Source of the DNA: an uncultured Clostridia bacterium
GTDB taxonomy: Bacteria > Bacillota > Clostridia > Lachnospirales > CAMVHY01
Length of the DNA: 10,066 nucleotides
Reading direction: 5' to 3'
Assembly (NCBI GenBank): GCA_947167415.1
Contig: CAMVHY010000028.1
Coordinates: 1-10,066, forward strand
Shown: positions 6,961-10,066 of the stretch, one piece after another
Layout of the letters: every line of letters starts with the position of its first letter
Numbering within the stretch: the first letter of the stretch is position 1
Notes under the pieces: model-generated
What the model was told of the DNA's origin: nothing
What the model saw: only the letters and a program-made list of their open reading frames with translations
Database searches by the model: none
Made by a program: the position numbers and the translations under genes

Positions 6961-7011
6961 ATGTCAAACGAAAATGATCTTACTTATATTTTTCAAAATG
7001 CCGATTGCTGA
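6961..7011 (+). pseudogene. Well-initiated 16-codon 5' end, out of frame with the long ORF
   Basis: ATG 6961, placed correctly after a strong promoter and ribosome binding site, reads MSNENDLTYIFQNADC and stops at TGA 7009-7011. The long frame overlaps it and is displaced by +1. Joining the two (for example, skipping the T of TGA, or restoring two bases lost at GATTGC-GCTGAG) gives a smooth N-terminus ending DC-(A)ELLKFL. The peptide resembles the displaced 5' end of the first giant locus. Explanations, in my order of likelihood: a small indel that inactivates the gene or varies between cells, a sequencing or assembly error, programmed +1 frameshifting, or a true leader peptide. Confidence 0.55.
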
Positions 7012-10000
7012 GCTATTAAAATTTCTTTCTGCAAAAGGATTAGGTTTTGATTTATATAACGCTTCTGGTAATACATGCCAAATAAATGGTATGTTAAGTA
7101 AAGTTATTGAAGAAAATAAATTTTTGACAAAATTTTTGCCAAAATTCACTAGCATTGATATATCATATATACACAAGACATTGAAGGAATTATCAGGCGA
7201 CTCAAAAGATGGGTGGAAAGATAAAGTTAACCCGATTTCTATTATCAAGTTGTTTAATGATAATTTATCGGATAATAGTGTGGAATATAATCGTGAAATT
7301 GCTTTATCATGTTCTGGCGCAAAAGATTTGGACATGGTCGGCGTAATTCATTATGATTTTCTATCTAAGTATTTTGACAAGGCTACAAAAGATGGTATAT
7401 ATCACAAAGAGTTACTGTATTACAGAAATTTTAACATTAAAAAGACAGGCAAACTTGTTACTGGTATGAGCAATTTTAATACTGAGATCTTCAGAAGTGA
7501 ATTATTAAAGCAATATTGTTTCCTTGATATCGATATGTATATTTATAATTTTTCTGATTATAAGGATAAAAATAAAACACAGGCTCTTTTTAAACTCATT
7601 ATGGAAAATATGTTTGTAAATGACAGCCAAGAATATAATTTATACGAGATTGATGAGAAAGAACTTTTACAATTTATAAAGCAAATTGAACAGCAAATAT
7701 CTGATTTTCTGAAGCTGGCAAATTCTAATAACGAACTTCGTGTCAAATATGATACTGACACTAGACAGTTTTTAATGGTTGATGAAAAAGAAAAGTTACG
7801 CGATGCAACCGCATATCTTTATACTACGCTTTGTAATTATCTGAAAGAAAATAATTTAGCAAAATCAGAAGGAAAGTTAAAAGAGTTTGTTGAAAACGAA
7901 AACAATTCAGCTATGATGGACGAAGTTACTGGCAATCACTATCAAGAAAAATTTAATTTGGTTAAAAATATTGCAGAGTATTTTGAAAGTGATTTGCTTG
8001 ATAGCGCCTTAAAAGCAATCGAGTTTACAGAAAAAGAAAAAATAGAGATGAAAAAATATTTTTTTGATAAATCTCCGTTAGAGTTTTTTTTCAAAAATCC
8101 AGATGAAATAAAAACAAAATTAAGTGAAGACAAAAATTGTAGTATTGAATATCATCCGGATAAAGAAGATTCAATAACAAAATATATTTTAGAAGAAAAT
8201 ATTGATGATATATTGACAGAGCAAGGAAAAGAATTTTTGGATATGGCCAAAAAAATTACTCGTGATAACAAATATTTTAAAGATCGAATAAAAGAAGATG
8301 AAATGGATAAAACATTCGAGCAATATCAATCTCAAAATAGTGTGAATTGCACATATAAAAATAATTCGCCAAATAAAAAAACCAAGATAGAATTTAGTGT
8401 TTTAAAAGCCTTGATTGAATCTTTAGATAGTGGGTCAAATGTGGCATATAAAAATTTTTTTGTGCAGCTAAGTTATTATTTGAATTACTTTTTTTGCAAT
8501 GAAAAGAATCTGTCAAAAAAAGAACTTAGAGATCTTAATAATAAACCAATCGATGAGTTAACAACGAAGATTGAAGATATTAAAGCAAAACGAAATAATA
8601 TAAAAAAAGCAATAGATCGTATTCCTAAGAATATTTCAATAGAAGAGCACAAAAAACAGAAAGCAAAAATAATTAAAGATATCGGTAAAAATCAAACTGA
8701 TAAAGAGTTAAAAAAAAAGTCGGAAGCATTACAAGAGAAACGACAATCATTCCAAAACAAAATTTTATACTGGCAAAACATAAAGGAAAGTTTTGAAGTT
8801 TATGATGATAAAGACAAACCAATTGGATTGAATAAATTTGAAAAATATTTTTTAGGTTATGATGAAAAAATACTTGATGTTGTACAACCAAAAATAAAAA
8901 AATTTGTGGAAGAAAATGAATTATTTAAAGATACAAAACTTACAGTTGTTGAAGATGAAGCAAGAATAGACGAAAAAACAAAACATTTAGTTATAGTAAT
9001 ACAAAATTATCTTGGCGACTCAAAACAAAAAATAACTTACGATTGGTTTAATCTTTATGCAAATTATGTTTGCCAGCATGCAAAAATGGAATTTGATAAA
9101 ATAATGGATGGCGTAATTAATCAAAATGATTTGGAAAAAAATACGGACACAAGCTTGAGTTTTTTGATAACGGATATAATCATCGAATATAGAAAAGCGT
9201 TGGAAGAAATTGAATCAGATAAAACAAACGAAAAATTAAGAGACAGCTGTAATAATTTTGGCATGATGAATTTATTTCATTTGTGGCAAAGTTTTATAAA
9301 TGCAGGCTATATTCTCACCTATGATGAAAGTTCCGAGAAAATGCGTGAATTTATATATAATGCGTATAAAATAAATCTTTTAATGAATCATCATCCAAAA
9401 AAATTAATCCAACCAATTAAAGGAAAAAAAAACAAATCGATTGATGGTTTAATTAATAATTTGTTCCAAAATACTTCGTTTGTCGATGATAAAATAATTA
9501 AAAAAACGTGCAAAATGTCGGTTTATGCTTTTTCTAAAGTAACTGCAACTGTTGATCATATGACACAACTTAATATGGCGCAATTTTTTTCAAAAACAAA
9601 TAATGTTCAAAGAAAATTTAGCAATGGTGTTATGTTAGATGAAAACGGATCATTAGGTTGTTTTATGGTTCCAATACAAAAGGCATTGGAAATTTGTAAA
9701 ATTAGTAATCCAGATCAGTTTAAAAAAGATATTAATGAGATGTTGCCAAAATTACCGGAAGGAATGAAATGGGCTAATATTGACCAAGAATGTGGTTCGT
9801 TTTTAGATGAAAATATATATAAAATGTTGTCCCCAACCAAAGTTAGTAAGATGTTCTGTACAACTAAGCAATTGGTTGAAAAAGCCAAATCTGACGTTTA
9901 TCTTTTTAAAGTCTTGATTCAAAGAGAACAAAACCAATTTAATGAGTTTTTGTCACAAAATTCAGATAAAAATAGTAAAAATATATTTAATGCTGTTATA

Positions 10001-10066
10001 GAAGGCTGTCTAAAAAATGATTTCATACTTTCGATTAAAGAAATGAATGATACAAAGGTTTCAGAA
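6998..10066 (+). CDS. Second giant protein of unknown function, 3' end beyond the window
   Basis: From ATG 6998 the frame stays open for 1023 codons to the last base, so the gene is incomplete here. The frame is open further upstream (to ATG 6923), but nothing in frame has a usable ribosome binding site; the site present serves ATG 6961 in another frame. No domain is recognised. The protein is Lys/Asn/Glu/Asp-rich and mostly helical, with a probable coiled coil at about residues 505-600 (ELRDL, KIEDIKAKRN, KKKSEALQEKRQ segments). I see no signal peptide or membrane segment in the visible part. Composition, size, position after a strong promoter and the N-terminal IFQN segment make it a likely relative of the 1508-residue protein, although I could not align their bodies. 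The start coordinate is provisional, and as sequenced the gene may not yield full-length product. Confidence 0.8.
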   Translation, partial: MPIAELLKFLSAKGLGFDLYNASGNTCQINGMLSKVIEENKFLTKFLPKFTSIDISYIHKTLKELSGDSKDGWKDKVNPISIIKLFNDNLSDNSVEYNREIALSCSGAKDLDMVGVIHYDFLSKYFDKATKDGIYHKELLYYRNFNIKKTGKLVTGMSNFNTEIFRSELLKQYCFLDIDMYIYNFSDYKDKNKTQALFKLIMENMFVNDSQEYNLYEIDEKELLQFIKQIEQQISDFLKLANSNNELRVKYDTDTRQFLMVDEKEKLRDATAYLYTTLCNYLKENNLAKSEGKLKEFVENENNSAMMDEVTGNHYQEKFNLVKNIAEYFESDLLDSALKAIEFTEKEKIEMKKYFFDKSPLEFFFKNPDEIKTKLSEDKNCSIEYHPDKEDSITKYILEENIDDILTEQGKEFLDMAKKITRDNKYFKDRIKEDEMDKTFEQYQSQNSVNCTYKNNSPNKKTKIEFSVLKALIESLDSGSNVAYKNFFVQLSYYLNYFFCNEKNLSKKELRDLNNKPIDELTTKIEDIKAKRNNIKKAIDRIPKNISIEEHKKQKAKIIKDIGKNQTDKELKKKSEALQEKRQSFQNKILYWQNIKESFEVYDDKDKPIGLNKFEKYFLGYDEKILDVVQPKIKKFVEENELFKDTKLTVVEDEARIDEKTKHLVIVIQNYLGDSKQKITYDWFNLYANYVCQHAKMEFDKIMDGVINQNDLEKNTDTSLSFLITDIIIEYRKALEEIESDKTNEKLRDSCNNFGMMNLFHLWQSFINAGYILTYDESSEKMREFIYNAYKINLLMNHHPKKLIQPIKGKKNKSIDGLINNLFQNTSFVDDKIIKKTCKMSVYAFSKVTATVDHMTQLNMAQFFSKTNNVQRKFSNGVMLDENGSLGCFMVPIQKALEICKISNPDQFKKDINEMLPKLPEGMKWANIDQECGSFLDENIYKMLSPTKVSKMFCTTKQLVEKAKSDVYLFKVLIQREQNQFNEFLSQNSDKNSKNIFNAVIEGCLKNDFILSIKEMNDTKVSE

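Noticed and set aside
6923..6997. In-frame ATG 6923, TTG 6956 or ATG 6974 as the start of the second giant gene
   Set aside because: ATG 6923 coincides with the predicted transcription start. TTG 6956 is only two bases from the GGGG of the binding site and ATG 6974 is about 20 bases away. None is convincing, so 6998 is given as a provisional start.
7006..7012. prfB-like programmed frameshift site (TGC TGA G)
   Set aside because: There is no internal Shine-Dalgarno stimulator a few bases upstream and the codon before TGA is not a known slippery one. A simple indel is more likely, so programmed shifting is kept only as an alternative.
6964..8891. Antisense ORFs of 63-123 codons across the second giant gene
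   Set aside because: All lie opposite a single uninterrupted + strand frame from 6998 to 10066 and show the same shadow composition.

Overview
The window is very AT-rich bacterial DNA with the standard genetic code: TGA and TAA both act as stops. Shine-Dalgarno sites are clear, TTG starts are used, sigma70-type promoters are good and one rho-independent terminator is strong. All supported genes are on the + strand. Only one encodes a protein I recognise: FolC, the dihydrofolate/folylpolyglutamate synthase. Its sequence looks Bacillota-like to me, and the base composition would fit a host-associated or reduced genome. That lineage guess is weak.

Layout. Positions 1-155 hold the lysine-rich 3' end of a gene entering from the left. 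A locus of about 5 kb follows: a 95-codon ORF (227-514), one TAA, then a 1508-residue ORF in the same frame (542-5068). A perfect hairpin terminator (5092-5116) closes it. An intergenic stretch of about 300 bases with two candidate promoters and a palindrome leads to folC (5376-6686, TTG start set by a GGAGGA site). After a 274-base gap with a near-consensus promoter, a second giant gene begins. Its well-placed ATG (6961) reads only 16 codons before a stop, while an overlapping frame is open from at least 6998 to the window edge (more than 1023 codons).

The two giant genes on either side of folC are the interesting part. I recognise no domain in either. Both look acidic, lysine/asparagine-rich and mostly helical. 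Near their 5' ends both encode a segment of the form L..IFQN, at the same distance from an ATG. In both, a stop codon followed by a +1 frame displacement separates that ATG from the long frame. This suggests two members of one family whose starts are broken, switched or recoded, although assembly error cannot be excluded. The first giant protein also carries two in-frame micro-tandem repeats (Leu-Asp-Ser x3 and a GC-only Arg7 tract), a duplicated module of about 138 residues containing 163 bp of perfect identity (a likely gene-conversion tract), and a C-terminal two-helix membrane hairpin.

folC appears to be an independently transcribed housekeeping gene. Nothing in the sequence ties it functionally to the giant genes.
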